Under the pieces are notes generated by a model. That model saw only the letters and a program-made list of their open reading frames with translations. It searched no databases and had not been told where the DNA came from. This document shows, one piece after another, positions 1-9,476 of a stretch of 64,000 bases of DNA. Source of the stretch: Lasiosphaeris hirsuta. Its lineage: Eukaryota; Ascomycota; Sordariomycetes; Sordariales; Lasiosphaeriaceae. Positions within the stretch are counted from its first letter, which is position 1. Each line of letters begins with the position of its first letter. Location: assembly GCA_030549175.1 (NCBI GenBank), contig JAUKUA010000006.1, positions 992,001 through 1,056,000 on the forward strand. Reading direction: 5' to 3'. The translations under genes and the position numbers were made by a program.

Positions 1-935
1 CGCGACGAGTTCAAGGCTTTTGAGGTGCGCTTTGCAACCGAAGGGGATTACCGCTGGCCAAAGTAGGTTGCCTGTGTTACCCTTTGTTCAGCATCGCATC
101 AGCTAACCTCTGATTAGGTACGACTACTTCCCTCAGCTTGCCAAGTTTGTCCTACGTATGGCGGGCATTGTCTACGAAGACGTTATCAGTGGATTCGAAA
201 GCCTAGTCACAGAGCAGTTGATCGATATACGGCGAGGTAACGACCAAGTCGCAGCCGATTTCGCTCGGGGCATACGCGCAAGAGGAAGCCCAAAGATTGA
301 GAGAGATGGTGGTTCCCATAACCCAGACGGGTCATTTTAAGCATAAGGATGCGACAGAGCTTGGTGTCATTCTGGAGGTCTCACATTCACAAAAACGCCA
401 AGATTTGCCGTTCCTCGCAGATGAGTACATCCTAGGTTCAAATGGGTTGACCCAGGCGGTCATCGGGATCGACCTTGAGTACCGGAAGAAGGGAAAAGAA
501 GCAAGAGTTATGGTATGGCGACCAAACAAGACCAAGAACGAGATCAGCACCAAGAAGACCTTTGAGGGTACTTTTCGGGATGTAGATGGGAATTTGGTCA
601 ATGGCAGACGGAACCTTCGGATTTGGTTAAAGGATTTCGGTAACAAGCTTGATTGTCCTGGAATCCAAAAGGTCGGGGAGTCGATTACCATCTCCTTTGC
701 TCAGTTATATGAGTTAGTACAGGAGAGCGAGGCTGATGATAGTCAGATACGGAAGCGGAGGCGGGGATCGGATGAGGTTCTCGCAGGTGTGAGTAAGAAG
801 CGGATGGTCCGCCCGGCGCCAGAGAGACTTTCAACCTGTGAGCATTTTCACCATAAAAGAGAATGGCGATGGCAGCAAAATGACGACAGCACCTTGCAGA
901 GTCGATATGAAGCAAAGCGACTGAATGTCCAGTAG
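1..935 (+). pseudogene. Fungal hypothetical protein, 3' part, frameshifted
   Basis: The gene enters from the left edge. The first exon ends at 62, a 55-bp intron (63-117, branch GCTAAC, acceptor TTAG) follows, and the frame continues from 118 through MAGIVYEDVISGFESL to PDGSF, where it meets a stop at 338-340. A second frame picks up exactly there (KHKDATELGVILEVSHSQKR) and stays open to 935. The join falls in a run of four T (335-338), where three T would keep one frame. The joined sequence resembles a hypothetical family common in mould genomes, with an ASFKHRDA-GVIIEVSYSQKR-like core, an AVIGIDLEYR strand and a basic C-terminus. No function is known to me. It is either a decayed copy or a one-base assembly error; the rest of the gene lies outside the window. 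Confidence 0.55.
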
Positions 936-1250
936 CAGTGGCTTCCTCCTTCAATTTGGATATCCATGAATAATATCCGCTGGTAGAGCTGGTGATCTCC
1001 ACACACAACATCCTCTTACATTCCCATCATTATCATCCATACATACCCCACGATTCCTTTCTCTGTGTATATACAACGTGATCCCCAAGCCAAAAAAAAA
1101 AAAACCTCTTCTTTTCCCCATACGTATTCGCATCTATATCTCGTGTACGTTGTTGCCAAATCGCGAGTGTCATGCCTCTCTATATGCCCCTGAAATTTCA
1201 AAACAAGCCCTATGCTATGCAGCAATGAGAATTCCTCAGCAGTCTCCCAT
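936..1250. other. Convergent 3' regions, no gene seen
   Basis: This stretch lies between the stop of the left-edge fragment (plus) and the stop of the glucanase gene (minus). It holds an A13 tract near 1094-1106, which is a T tract on the glucanase strand. I see no coding signal here; it is probably 3' untranslated sequence of both genes. Confidence 0.5.
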
Positions 1251-3604
1251 CTAGAAAGCCTCTGGTAGATCCGAGAAACTCGGAATCGTCGACGAGCAGT
1301 CAAAGTCCCTGTCGTATGCCTTGGCAGGCAGCACACCAGCTGCCAGCCCCTTCTTATAACTCCACTGCGGCCTTGTTGTCATCGAGTCATGTCAGCACCC
1401 CCGCCGAACGCAACTCTGGAAAAGAGAGAAACTTACGCCGACTCGGTATCCCACACCCAGTAAAACCACCCATACCCCTTTTCAAAGCTCACCATTTGCG
1501 CCTCTGCAAACATCTTCAGAAACTGCTTGTACGAATCACTCCACTCACTGGCATCCGCGTTAGCCGGCCCGCAGTCGCATCGCCTGTCCTGAAGCGGGCA
1601 CCTCGGCGTCGTGACATCGGTGGTAGCGTTGCCCGTGAAGAGGGAGCCCGTCCAGCGGTTTCCCCACCCAACGTTCGTCAGGTGGCGGGTGCAGTCCGTG
1701 TCGGCCTGAGACCACTCGGCGACGAGGGTCGGACCAAAGCCGGTTGCGCGGTTCGAGCTGGTCAATGTCTGCTCGGTCCAGCCAGCGCAGGCATACCGCA
1801 CCTTCTCCGAGTGGTTGAAGACGATCTGGTTGGTGTTGAAGATGACGTACTGGTGCACATCGAGCGCTGCGTTGTCGAGATTCTGCAGCTCGCCCTGCCA
1901 GTTGGCCAGCCCACGGAAGCCGTCACCGAAGACGACGACGGCGTCCTTGATCCCATTATCCCGCACCAACTTGTGCGCCGACTCGGTCCATGCTAGCACC
2001 TCCGACACCGAGAGGGCCGTCATCTTGGGTTCGTTGGCAAGCCCATAGTGGCTGATGATGTTCTTATACCGTGGCTGGGCGAAGAACTTGGACAGCCGAT
2101 CGTGTACATCGAGGGATCGCTTCGAATTCACCGCCCCGTCTGTCCCGTTAAGCCAGGCGATGGCGCCCTGTCGTCCACTGTGGTTCCACCCGTTTTGACT
2201 GCCCGGCAGTGCGTGTAGGTCGAGGTTAACACGCAGCCCATACTTGCGGCACCATTCAATGGCCCGCAGCAGATATCGCCACGATGTCCGGAACACGTAC
2301 GGGTCGCCGTCGTACGTCTGGACGGCCCAGTACGAGAAGGGGATGCGCACATGGTCGAGACCTGCGTCCACAATCTCTCGGAACGTATCTTCGTTCACGA
2401 AGGTTGCGTAGTGCTTCTCGAGGATGCTCTCGCACCTTGCTGCCAGGTACGAGCAGAGCGTGTACTCGTCAATGATGCCCTGGCGGGAGTCATATGCGAA
2501 CAGCGACGGGGTGATGAAGGGCTCCAGCGATAGCCAGCCGCCGACGTTGACACCCCGCGCTGGTCTCTTCGCGTAGTCACCCCAAGGCTTGTTCAAAGCC
2601 GGCACATGTTCATTTGCAGCCGTCGAGTCGTCCCACTTGGAGAAGAGACCCATGATGGGAAGGTCACCTACCGTCTTGTCCGTGTACGTCAGGTTGAAGC
2701 CTTCTGTATCCGCCCAGACGAAAGGGTTCAACCAGGACGGCGCCCCTTGTGGAATGCTACTCGGCGATATTCCACTCAGGCTCGGCCCCTCGTCAACGTT
2801 GTCGCCGCTATCGTCCCCTTCATCGTCTGAGCTCTTCTTGCTGACCACCACAGCAATAACGATAATCAAAATGATAAGAGCCACAACCCCAGCACCAATC
2901 ATAATCCCTATGCCTGTTAGTAACCCCTATTTCAAAGCGTTAGACTCTCACTCACATAATTTCTTCTTCTTCTTCTCCACCGCCACCTCATCCACCTCCT
3001 CTTTCTCCAAGCTATCCCAACTCTCACTCCCCCCACCGCCTCTCAACCCGCCCCTCCTGCCCCTCCCCTCCTCCAACACCGCCCCGCTCACCACCCTCCC
3101 ACCCCTCCTCTTCCCCCTCTGCCGCCTCGCGCGGATCGCGTCCTCGGCCGTCGTCCCGCCCCCGACCTCGCGGTACCCAGCCTCCCGCTTCGGCCGCGAC
3201 CTGGGCGGATGCCGTGCCGTCTGCTGCTCCCCGCGGCCCTGCGCCTCGCGCCGCATGCGCTCCCGCTCGCGCTCGAGCTCGAGCTCCCATTCCCGGTCGC
3301 GCTCGTCGCCGGAGTGGTCGTGCTGGTGCTCGCGGGGCGGGGCGGGGCGGGCAGGGCTGCTGCTGCTGCTGCGGTGGTGGGCGTTGTGGTGGTTGAGCTG
3401 GGCGAGGGCGACGGCGGAGAGGACCCGCGAGTGGGTGCGGCTCGTATCTTCGGGGGTGGAGGTTGTGGTGTTGGTGGTGTTGGTGGTGTTGGTGGTGGTC
3501 GGGGCGGTTTGGTCGTGCGAGTGAGGCCGTTTCTTCTTGCGGTGGTTGTGGGATGAGGACTCGCGCCGCTTGTGGGTGTCTTGGGAGCGGCGTGCCGCGG
3601 GCAT
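1251..3604 (-). CDS. exgD: Membrane-anchored GH5 exo-1,3-beta-glucanase (exgD type)
   Basis: Three exons (3604-2956, 2907-1437, 1371-1251) give a 746-residue type II membrane protein. Residues 1-216 are a low-complexity cytoplasmic tail (Thr/Asn repeats, Arg/Glu-rich, ending in a Lys run). A hydrophobic anchor follows at about 219-240 and then an extracellular GH5 domain. The sequence shows GVNVGGWL, DLHALPGSQNGW, the acid/base Glu in LANEPKM (about residue 507) and the nucleophile Glu in VAEWSQADTDC (about 615). Such enzymes trim beta-1,3-glucan in the wall. The 48-bp intron joins the Lys run to the anchor and the 65-bp intron joins WDTESA to PQWSYKKGL; both restore conserved sequence. I start at 3604 (MPAARRS) because the in-frame upstream extension to 3793 reads like leader sequence, but that longer start cannot be excluded. 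Confidence 0.9.
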
Positions 3605-4355
3605 CGTGATGGTGTTGGTACCGGCTGGGAGGTTGTTGGTGTGGATGTTGGTTGGGACGGCTTGGGGATTCAATTGCGTACTCGGAGGGTATGGATATGT
3701 GTCAGTACTGGGCAATGATGGATGAATTGCGCAATACCCGGTTTTGGACGAGGTCGGGATGTGTGCGGTGCGTATTTTCCGTGAGCCTGCCACGTCATTT
3801 TTCTGATTCGTCGCGGTGCTGGCTTGGAAAGGTAAAGAGTGGTTGATTGTTGACAGGGCAACCGTATCACCAATGCAATAAGCTGGGCGCCTAGCCTAGC
3901 CATTTCCGCGCAACCGTCGAATTACGTCACAGGGGGATCAGAGGGAAAACCATAATTGGCAGCCTATTGCAATTAAGCCTCGCAATGTTTTTTCCGAATT
4001 AAACCCCCTTCTAGCTCAGTCTTTGGCTCCATTCTTGTCTGTCACCTAGGCTTTGTTACCTTGGAGGCATCATGAACATGACTGTATTAGTGGAGCGTGT
4101 CGTTTGCTATAGTGCTTGCAGGGCGAACCTGGCCCAAGCGCCTGTCAGTGGCGGGGCTCCGCACCATGGGACCTGGCTTCTCGAGACTCTCAAAGCCGTC
4201 GCAAGCCGGTTCAGCGTCCCCTTCCCGCGACTTTCACTGCTGACTGCCTACACCGTCCTCTTCCACCCGCCAAATCGGACTCTGACTGTCTCGACAATGC
4301 TAACATCACTCTCTCTTCATCTAATATCTAGGCCGTATCAATTGAAGCATTCACA
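3605..4355. promoter_or_regulatory. Shared divergent promoter, exgD and BCKDH E1-beta
   Basis: These 751 bp separate two divergent start codons. On the plus strand a short open frame starting at 4072 overlaps the next start codon and could act as an upstream ORF, but nothing supports its translation. A pyrimidine-rich stretch lies just before the 4356 start. I recognise no specific binding site. Confidence 0.4.
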
Positions 4356-5609
4356 ATGACCGGCCGGTCAATTCGTTCATTCTCAAGAGTGCTGGCGCGC
4401 GCGCAGGCGCCGGGGTCGCGAGCCCTGCCTGCCATCGCTGCGGCGACGTTCCAATCCCCACAGCCGCAAAGGCGGCTCTACTCAACACATCTCCCCAACG
4501 CGAAGCTGAACCTCCCGACTGATTATTCTACCACTCCTCTACTAGCCCATGCGTCACAGACGGCTCTTGCCAACCCCGAGCTCCCACCCGAGGCCCGCAA
4601 TGGCACGACCAAGCGCATGAACCTCTTCCAGGCCGTCAACGATGCCTTGTCGATATCGCTCGCCGAAGATGAGTCGGTCATGATATTTGGAGAGGACGTC
4701 GCCTTTGGTGGTGTCTTCCGCTGCACCAGCAAGCTAGCCGAGACATATGGGGGCGACCGCGTGTTCAACACGCCGCTGACGGAGCAAGGTATCATCGGCT
4801 TTGCTATTGGCGTAGCAGCTGAGGGGATGCGCCCCGTGGCTGAGATCCAGTTCGCCGACTATGTTTACCCGGCTTTTGACCAGCTGGTCAACGAGGCAGC
4901 CAAGTTCCGGTACCGCGACGGTGCGTGCGGCCGCGGCGTCGGTGGTATGACGGTACGTATGCCATGTGGCGGTGTCGGCCACGGCGCTCTGTACCACTCG
5001 CAGTCGCCAGAGAGTCTGTTCACGCATATCCCAGGCCTGCGCGTTCTTATGCCACGGTCACCGCTGCAAGCCAAGGGGCTGCTGTTAGCCGCCATCCGCA
5101 GCAATGACCCCTGCATCTTCATGGAGCCCAAGATCCTGTACCGAGCTGCCGTCGAGCAGGTCCCGACAGTACCGTACACGCTGCCGCTATCCAAGGCCGA
5201 GGTGCTGAAAGAAGGGAGCGACGTCACCATCATATCGTACGGCCAGCCCCTGTACAAGTGCATGGCGGCCATCAAAGAAGCCGAGGAGAAGTTGGGAATA
5301 TCGGTCGAGCTCATTGATCTCCGGACAATCTATCCGTGGGACAAGGCGACAGTGTTTGAGAGTGTCCGGAAGACGGGGCGATGTATGGTCGTCCACGAGG
5401 CCATGGTCAATGCCGGCGTAGGGGCCGAGATCGCGGCGGCCATCCAAGAGGACCCCAATACTTTCATCCGCATGGAGGCGCCGGTGCTACGTGTTGCCGG
5501 GTGGAGCATACACATGCCGCTGATATTTGAGGCGTTTAACGTGCCTGATGTGGCGAGTAAGTTGACCCAAGATATAACCAAGAGCGAAGTGAAGGCTAAT
5601 CAGTGGTAG
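4356..5609 (+). CDS. 2-oxoisovalerate dehydrogenase E1 subunit beta, mitochondrial
   Basis: This intronless 417-residue protein is the beta subunit of branched-chain 2-oxoacid dehydrogenase E1, which decarboxylates the oxoacids of Val, Leu and Ile in the mitochondrial matrix. Residues 1-45 form an Arg/Ser/Ala-rich presequence (RSFSRVLARAQ, QRRLYST). The pyrimidine-binding transketolase domain starts at MNLFQAVNDAL and contains FGEDVAFGGVFRCT, TPLTEQGIIGFAIG and EIQFADYVYPAFDQ. RVLMPRSPLQAKGLL precedes the C-terminal transketolase domain (DVTIISYGQ, ELIDLRTIYPWD, VVHEA). VFRCTSKLAETYG and the Phe-Arg-Tyr-Arg segment favour BCKDH over pyruvate dehydrogenase E1-beta. Length and both ends fit the family. 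Confidence 0.95.
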   Translation: MTGRSIRSFSRVLARAQAPGSRALPAIAAATFQSPQPQRRLYSTHLPNAKLNLPTDYSTTPLLAHASQTALANPELPPEARNGTTKRMNLFQAVNDALSISLAEDESVMIFGEDVAFGGVFRCTSKLAETYGGDRVFNTPLTEQGIIGFAIGVAAEGMRPVAEIQFADYVYPAFDQLVNEAAKFRYRDGACGRGVGGMTVRMPCGGVGHGALYHSQSPESLFTHIPGLRVLMPRSPLQAKGLLLAAIRSNDPCIFMEPKILYRAAVEQVPTVPYTLPLSKAEVLKEGSDVTIISYGQPLYKCMAAIKEAEEKLGISVELIDLRTIYPWDKATVFESVRKTGRCMVVHEAMVNAGVGAEIAAAIQEDPNTFIRMEAPVLRVAGWSIHMPLIFEAFNVPDVASKLTQDITKSEVKANQW

Positions 5610-6448
5610 GGATATACGACAACATCACCAAGATCCTAGAGTATTAGAGCATTGTTTAAAGCGATTGCGGAATTTCAAAACTTGGAGGCATAAGCAGATG
5701 GAGCCAGCGGCGTAGGGCCTTTTTTTTCATTCTATTCAAAACAGAATTGTGATTTTGATCTCTCAAGTCTTCAAGATGCTTTCGTCATTGCATATTCCCA
5801 GCATATTCCTGCCCTTTTATGGGGCCTATGATCCACCTTTCCCACCCAATCGAACCCTCGGCGTCTCGTGTGACACTGATAAAAGGTGCTCAGCCCATAT
5901 GAACCATGTACAAAGTATTTTCTATCGATCCTCTCTTTGTTGTATCCTTTTTGGCAAGAGCTAGTTCCACTCCTGAGGTCGGGCATGCTGGTAGACGTCT
6001 TGTCGCTACCGTAGTAGATGTAGGATGTAGGACGTCGCGCTAGAACTTTCCAATCTCCCGGTAGAGCTGGGTAAGCAGATTCGCCGGGAGAAATATTAGG
6101 ACGAGGCGAAACTCGATTGGCTCGGTCCTGTGCGATACCACACGTAGCCATCCCTCCATCAAAGATGGTCTTTCGTCTCGGGCTAAGCGGCCTGGATAGC
6201 AAGATCTACAAGGACAAGAACAACAGCCGCTTCGAGGCTCACGCCCAAGTCTGGGTTTGCGAGAGTGCCACGTTTATCCACGATAGGGCTTCCTCGTCGG
6301 ACGATCTGTGTGAAGGTGGCGAGCTCCGTTTACGCCTGCTCAGCGAGAACGCCAAGGTCGACGGGTGTGCTTGGATACTCCCCTGGACCCGTCAATCGAG
6401 GCTATGAGCTCGACGGTCATCCCTTAGAGCACCAATCGAGTATTCTTC

Positions 6449-6482
6449 TCTCTGAAGTGATTGCGTCTCTGAAGTGATTGCG
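6449..6482. repeat. Perfect 17-bp tandem duplication
   Basis: The unit TCTCTGAAGTGATTGCG occurs twice head to tail, at 6449-6465 and 6466-6482, with no mismatch. It lies in non-coding DNA. Confidence 0.9.
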
Positions 6483-6641
6483 GATAGAATCAAGAATCGC
6501 CTCCCTGCCTGTAAATTGCTAATTGTCAACATGGCAAATATTCCAATGACGACGTCTGCCAGCGGAAGGACTCGGCCCTTCACGATCAGGCTGTTTGAGT
6601 GATGCCCACTCTGCCCCTGGTTGATTTGGGTTCCATCATTA

Positions 6642-6681
6642 GTCTCTATAGTCTGGCCGAGAGAGTAGAGAGTATAGAGAC
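6642..6681. repeat. Short inverted repeat (hairpin)
   Basis: GTCTCTATA at 6642-6650 is mirrored by TATAGAGAC at 6673-6681. The 22-base loop is itself purine-rich (GAGAGAGTAGAG). There is no adjacent gene end, so a role is unclear. Confidence 0.6.
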
Positions 6682-6996
6682 AAGATGATGAATACAGTCC
6701 AAGCCAGCGTCCCCTAGATTCGAGCTGAACATGAACTGCCGCCCTGGCAAAACCTCAAGTTTGAGTTTTGCGGGACCCCGTGGCTCTAGGCAAGCCAAAA
6801 GTCCGAAGCGAGTGATTTGACTTTTTGAATGCTGGGGAACAATATAGGAGAAGGTCCTTTCTGCTGGAGTAACTTATCTTGGGATCATTCTCAAGGCTCT
6901 CTGACATTCAACCAAGAACATCAAACCGGTGATCTCATATTAATACTTCCCGAAAAAAACAACACTTCTAACGGTATCCCGAAGACAACCTCAGAG

Positions 6997-7790
6997 ATGG
7001 TGGCTCTGGCCGCGCTTCTCACCTTCCTCCCCCTCGCCCTCTTCGCCCACGCCTGCCCGCTAGGTCCCAACTCCAACATCCGGGTACCGCCCGGCTTCAA
7101 CCGCGTTATCTTCGCCGACGACTTCGGCGTCCAGGCGCCCGGCAGCCAGCCCTCAGGCGACATCTGGCATTTTTGCGACGGCCACAGCACCCTGGCGGGC
7201 CGTGGAACTGGGGAGCGCAAGAGATCCAGACGTACACGTCGTCGCCGGCCAACATCGTCATCATGCCGGCAGGCACCCTCAAGATCACCCTGCTCCGGCT
7301 GGGGTCGGGTGAGTGGACATCGGCAAGCATCTAGACGCGCGTGGCCCACGACTTTGCGTGCCCTGCGGGCTAGCGCGTGCGCATTGAGGCCGCGGTCCTG
7401 CTGTCGGCGGCGCCGTCGCACGAGTAGATGGGCATCGGGCCGGCGTTCTGGTCGCTCGGGGCCGCGTTCCACCATAATGTGAACGAGCGGTAGCCGTCGG
7501 CGGGCAAGGTAGACATCCTCAAGTCGATCAATGGCGCGCCGACGACCTAGCACACGGTGCACTGCGGGCCCCAGCCAGCTGGCGGGCCGTGTGCGGAGCC
7601 GATGGGCATCGGGGGTTCAACGGCGATGCGGCGCGGCGCATGGCACCGGGTTGCTGTGGAAGTTGATCGGACGAATCCAGGTGGGGACTGGACGGGGGGA
7701 GAGGCTGCGACATTTTGTTGATGATATCGAGACGTGGAGTGTGGACGGCGCGAGGGTTGGGGACTACGAGCCTTGGGTGGTATATATCTT
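6997..7790 (+). pseudogene. GH16 endo-1,3(4)-beta-glucanase-like pseudogene
   Basis: The start is intact: ATG at 6997, a signal-peptide-like MVALAALLTFLPLALFAHA, then RVIFADDF. The frame breaks near 7195-7200. It continues in a second frame (WNWGAQEIQTYTSSPANIV, then MGIGPAFWSLGAAFHHN) that contains five in-frame stops, all TAG, at 7332, 7371, 7425, 7491 and 7548. A further shift near 7670 precedes ERLRHFVDDIETWSVDGARVGDYEPWV, after which the homology ends. Family members carry a catalytic E-x-D-x-x-E motif (as in GEIDILE); here it reads GKVDILK, so both catalytic acids are lost. The gene is truncated and cannot encode a working hydrolase. Several stops sit where the family has Gln or Trp, consistent with CpA-to-TpA change on either strand. 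Confidence 0.85.
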
Positions 7791-7928
7791 GAGTAAGATG
7801 GCACTTTGTGAAAATCATCTGTGTTGAAAAGCAAAACAATAGCTTTCCGAGAAAAGCCAGTCAACGTGATCGATACAGGATTGATACAAGTGGTTGTACA
7901 GGGTTTGTTTTGCTGTGAGAAAAACACG

Positions 7929-8945
7929 CTAGAAAGGATCTTGAGAGTCACTGTTCTCGCTCTGCCGCTCTCGCTCCAGCATGGCGTCGAACTCCCTCTG
8001 AGCCCGCTCCCTTTCGGCTCTGCCATCATCCTTCTGCGAATGTATGTAGGAGTCAGTTCCTTGAGCGTCAATATCTTGAATCCCTCCAGAAGTGGCCCTG
8101 GCACCGACCCCTCCGTCCCGTCGGAGTCTGTCCCATGACGAAGGCGACGAAACCGGTTGGGCGTCCTCGTCGCCAAGTGAAGCAGATGGCCCAGAATCTT
8201 GCCAACTTTGCTGCCCGCTTTGTTTAGGTGGTAGTTGCCAGTTTTGCTGCTCGCTCTGCTTGGGTATTTGGCCACCAAAGGGCGAGGCAGAGTCTCTGTG
8301 CTTCATTCCGGCCCGCTTGGCATTATTGGCCTCGATTGTCTTGATTAGACTTTTTGTCCTCGGATCTTGCAGCACGCGCACATTGTGCCCGACATTTGCG
8401 TATATATTTACAAAAGAGCTGATGAAGGGCCATGCAACGAGACCGTAGCTGGCGAAGCGCACACAATGCCAGGCCCTAATCGCGTGTAGTCCGTATAAGA
8501 CAGAATGCCAGCCAAGGAAATTGAGTCCCTTGAATCTGCTTGGGTCGAAGCTCTTCCCCGGGGTATAGAAAGGGAACCGGAAGCGGCCACGGCCACGCCA
8601 CGTGAGAGAAAGGGCGACGGCAGCTACGAGAGGCTGCTTCCAAGGGATGATGGAGCGGGACCGTGCAGAGCTCTCTGCGAGAGCCTGGGTTTCGGTGGGC
8701 GAGAGGGGTCTCGCAGCAAGTGCTGTGAGGCGCATAATGTCACTAGCAATGCCTCCTTTGAACCAGTTTTCGATGGTATAGCCAAAGAGGGGGCTCCAGA
8801 ATGGCATCTTGGGCAGTTGCTCATAGTTGATACCCAGTTGGTTGCGGTTCAGATAGGCGATGTTGAGCCCCTCCTTCACACTTTGAGAATGTGTAAATGC
8901 GCGGACTGCTTCAGGAAGCGGCTCCTCTGGCTCGTGGCTATCCAT
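7929..8945 (-). CDS. Conserved fungal membrane protein, function unknown
   Basis: This single-exon frame gives 338 residues from the ATG at 8945 (MDSHEPEEPLPEAV). An in-frame upstream ATG at 9020 would add 25 unconvincing residues. The N-terminal half contains GINYEQLPKMPFWSPLFGYTIENW, then hydrophobic segments around PLVAAVALSLTW and FLGWHSVLYGLHAIRAWHCVRFASYGLVAWPF (split here only by spacing in the text), suggesting two to three membrane passes. The C-terminal third is polar and low-complexity: Gln/Trp/Ser repeats (KQSEQQNWQLPPKQSGQQSW), then an Arg/Glu-rich helix. I do not recognise a family. It lies tail to tail with the GH16 pseudogene and is divergent from rxt2. Confidence 0.75.
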   Translation of the reverse strand: MDSHEPEEPLPEAVRAFTHSQSVKEGLNIAYLNRNQLGINYEQLPKMPFWSPLFGYTIENWFKGGIASDIMRLTALAARPLSPTETQALAESSARSRSIIPWKQPLVAAVALSLTWRGRGRFRFPFYTPGKSFDPSRFKGLNFLGWHSVLYGLHAIRAWHCVRFASYGLVAWPFISSFVNIYANVGHNVRVLQDPRTKSLIKTIEANNAKRAGMKHRDSASPFGGQIPKQSEQQNWQLPPKQSGQQSWQDSGPSASLGDEDAQPVSSPSSWDRLRRDGGVGARATSGGIQDIDAQGTDSYIHSQKDDGRAERERAQREFDAMLERERQSENSDSQDPF

Positions 8946-9476
8946 GACAGCGGCCCACGTAGTGGCGAAGCGGCAGTGGGAGTTGATGTGAAGTGGTTGG
9001 TGGTGAGTGTGTGTGGTCAATGAAGAGCTGAGAGTCGTGGCTGCGGATTAGCGTCATGGGAGCTTGGGCCTCGGCGTCCGACTAAAAATGCTAAGACAGA
9101 ATGGTGGAGCTCAGCAAATGCCAAGCTTTCGTGCTACCAAGAACTTGTGCGCGAAACCCTAACCCCCATTTCTAGGAGAACCAATGTTTATGCCGGTGCT
9201 TCCCGCCTTTTTCTCGTGGCTTCGCTCGTTGCGCGATCGCCCCAGCCCTCACTGGAAGCCTCCTGGCCAGCCATACAGTCCATGCGGTTTCAACCCCGAT
9301 CTTTGGACCGCGAACAACGAGTACGAAGGTCTTCAATGTGACAAAGTCCAGGCGACTTCTATCGCGACTCACCTCGCAATCACAACCGAATTCTATACCC
9401 CCGCACGCTTTTGCCCAGGTCCCAGACCCAGACCCCCTCCACCCCCGAGTCGAAGCGCCCATACACGCCCGTCAAA
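8946..9476. promoter_or_regulatory. Divergent promoter region, membrane protein and rxt2
   Basis: These 531 bp lie between two divergent starts. The part next to rxt2 is C-rich (CCCCCTCCACCCCCG just before the ATG), as in many mould leaders. I see no specific operator or gene. Confidence 0.4.

Larger units (their letters stand above)
5610..6996. other. Intergenic, no convincing gene
   Basis: Open frames here (for example a 143-codon frame at 6202-5771 minus) show no recognisable domain, no splice logic and no start context. The stretch contains a perfect 17-bp tandem duplication (6449-6482) and a 9-bp inverted repeat with a 22-base loop (6642-6650 and 6673-6681). It may hold the 3' UTR of the E1-beta gene and decayed sequence next to the GH16 pseudogene. 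Confidence 0.5.

Noticed and set aside
5771..6202. 143-codon minus frame
   Set aside because: No recognised domain, poor start context, and no supporting introns.
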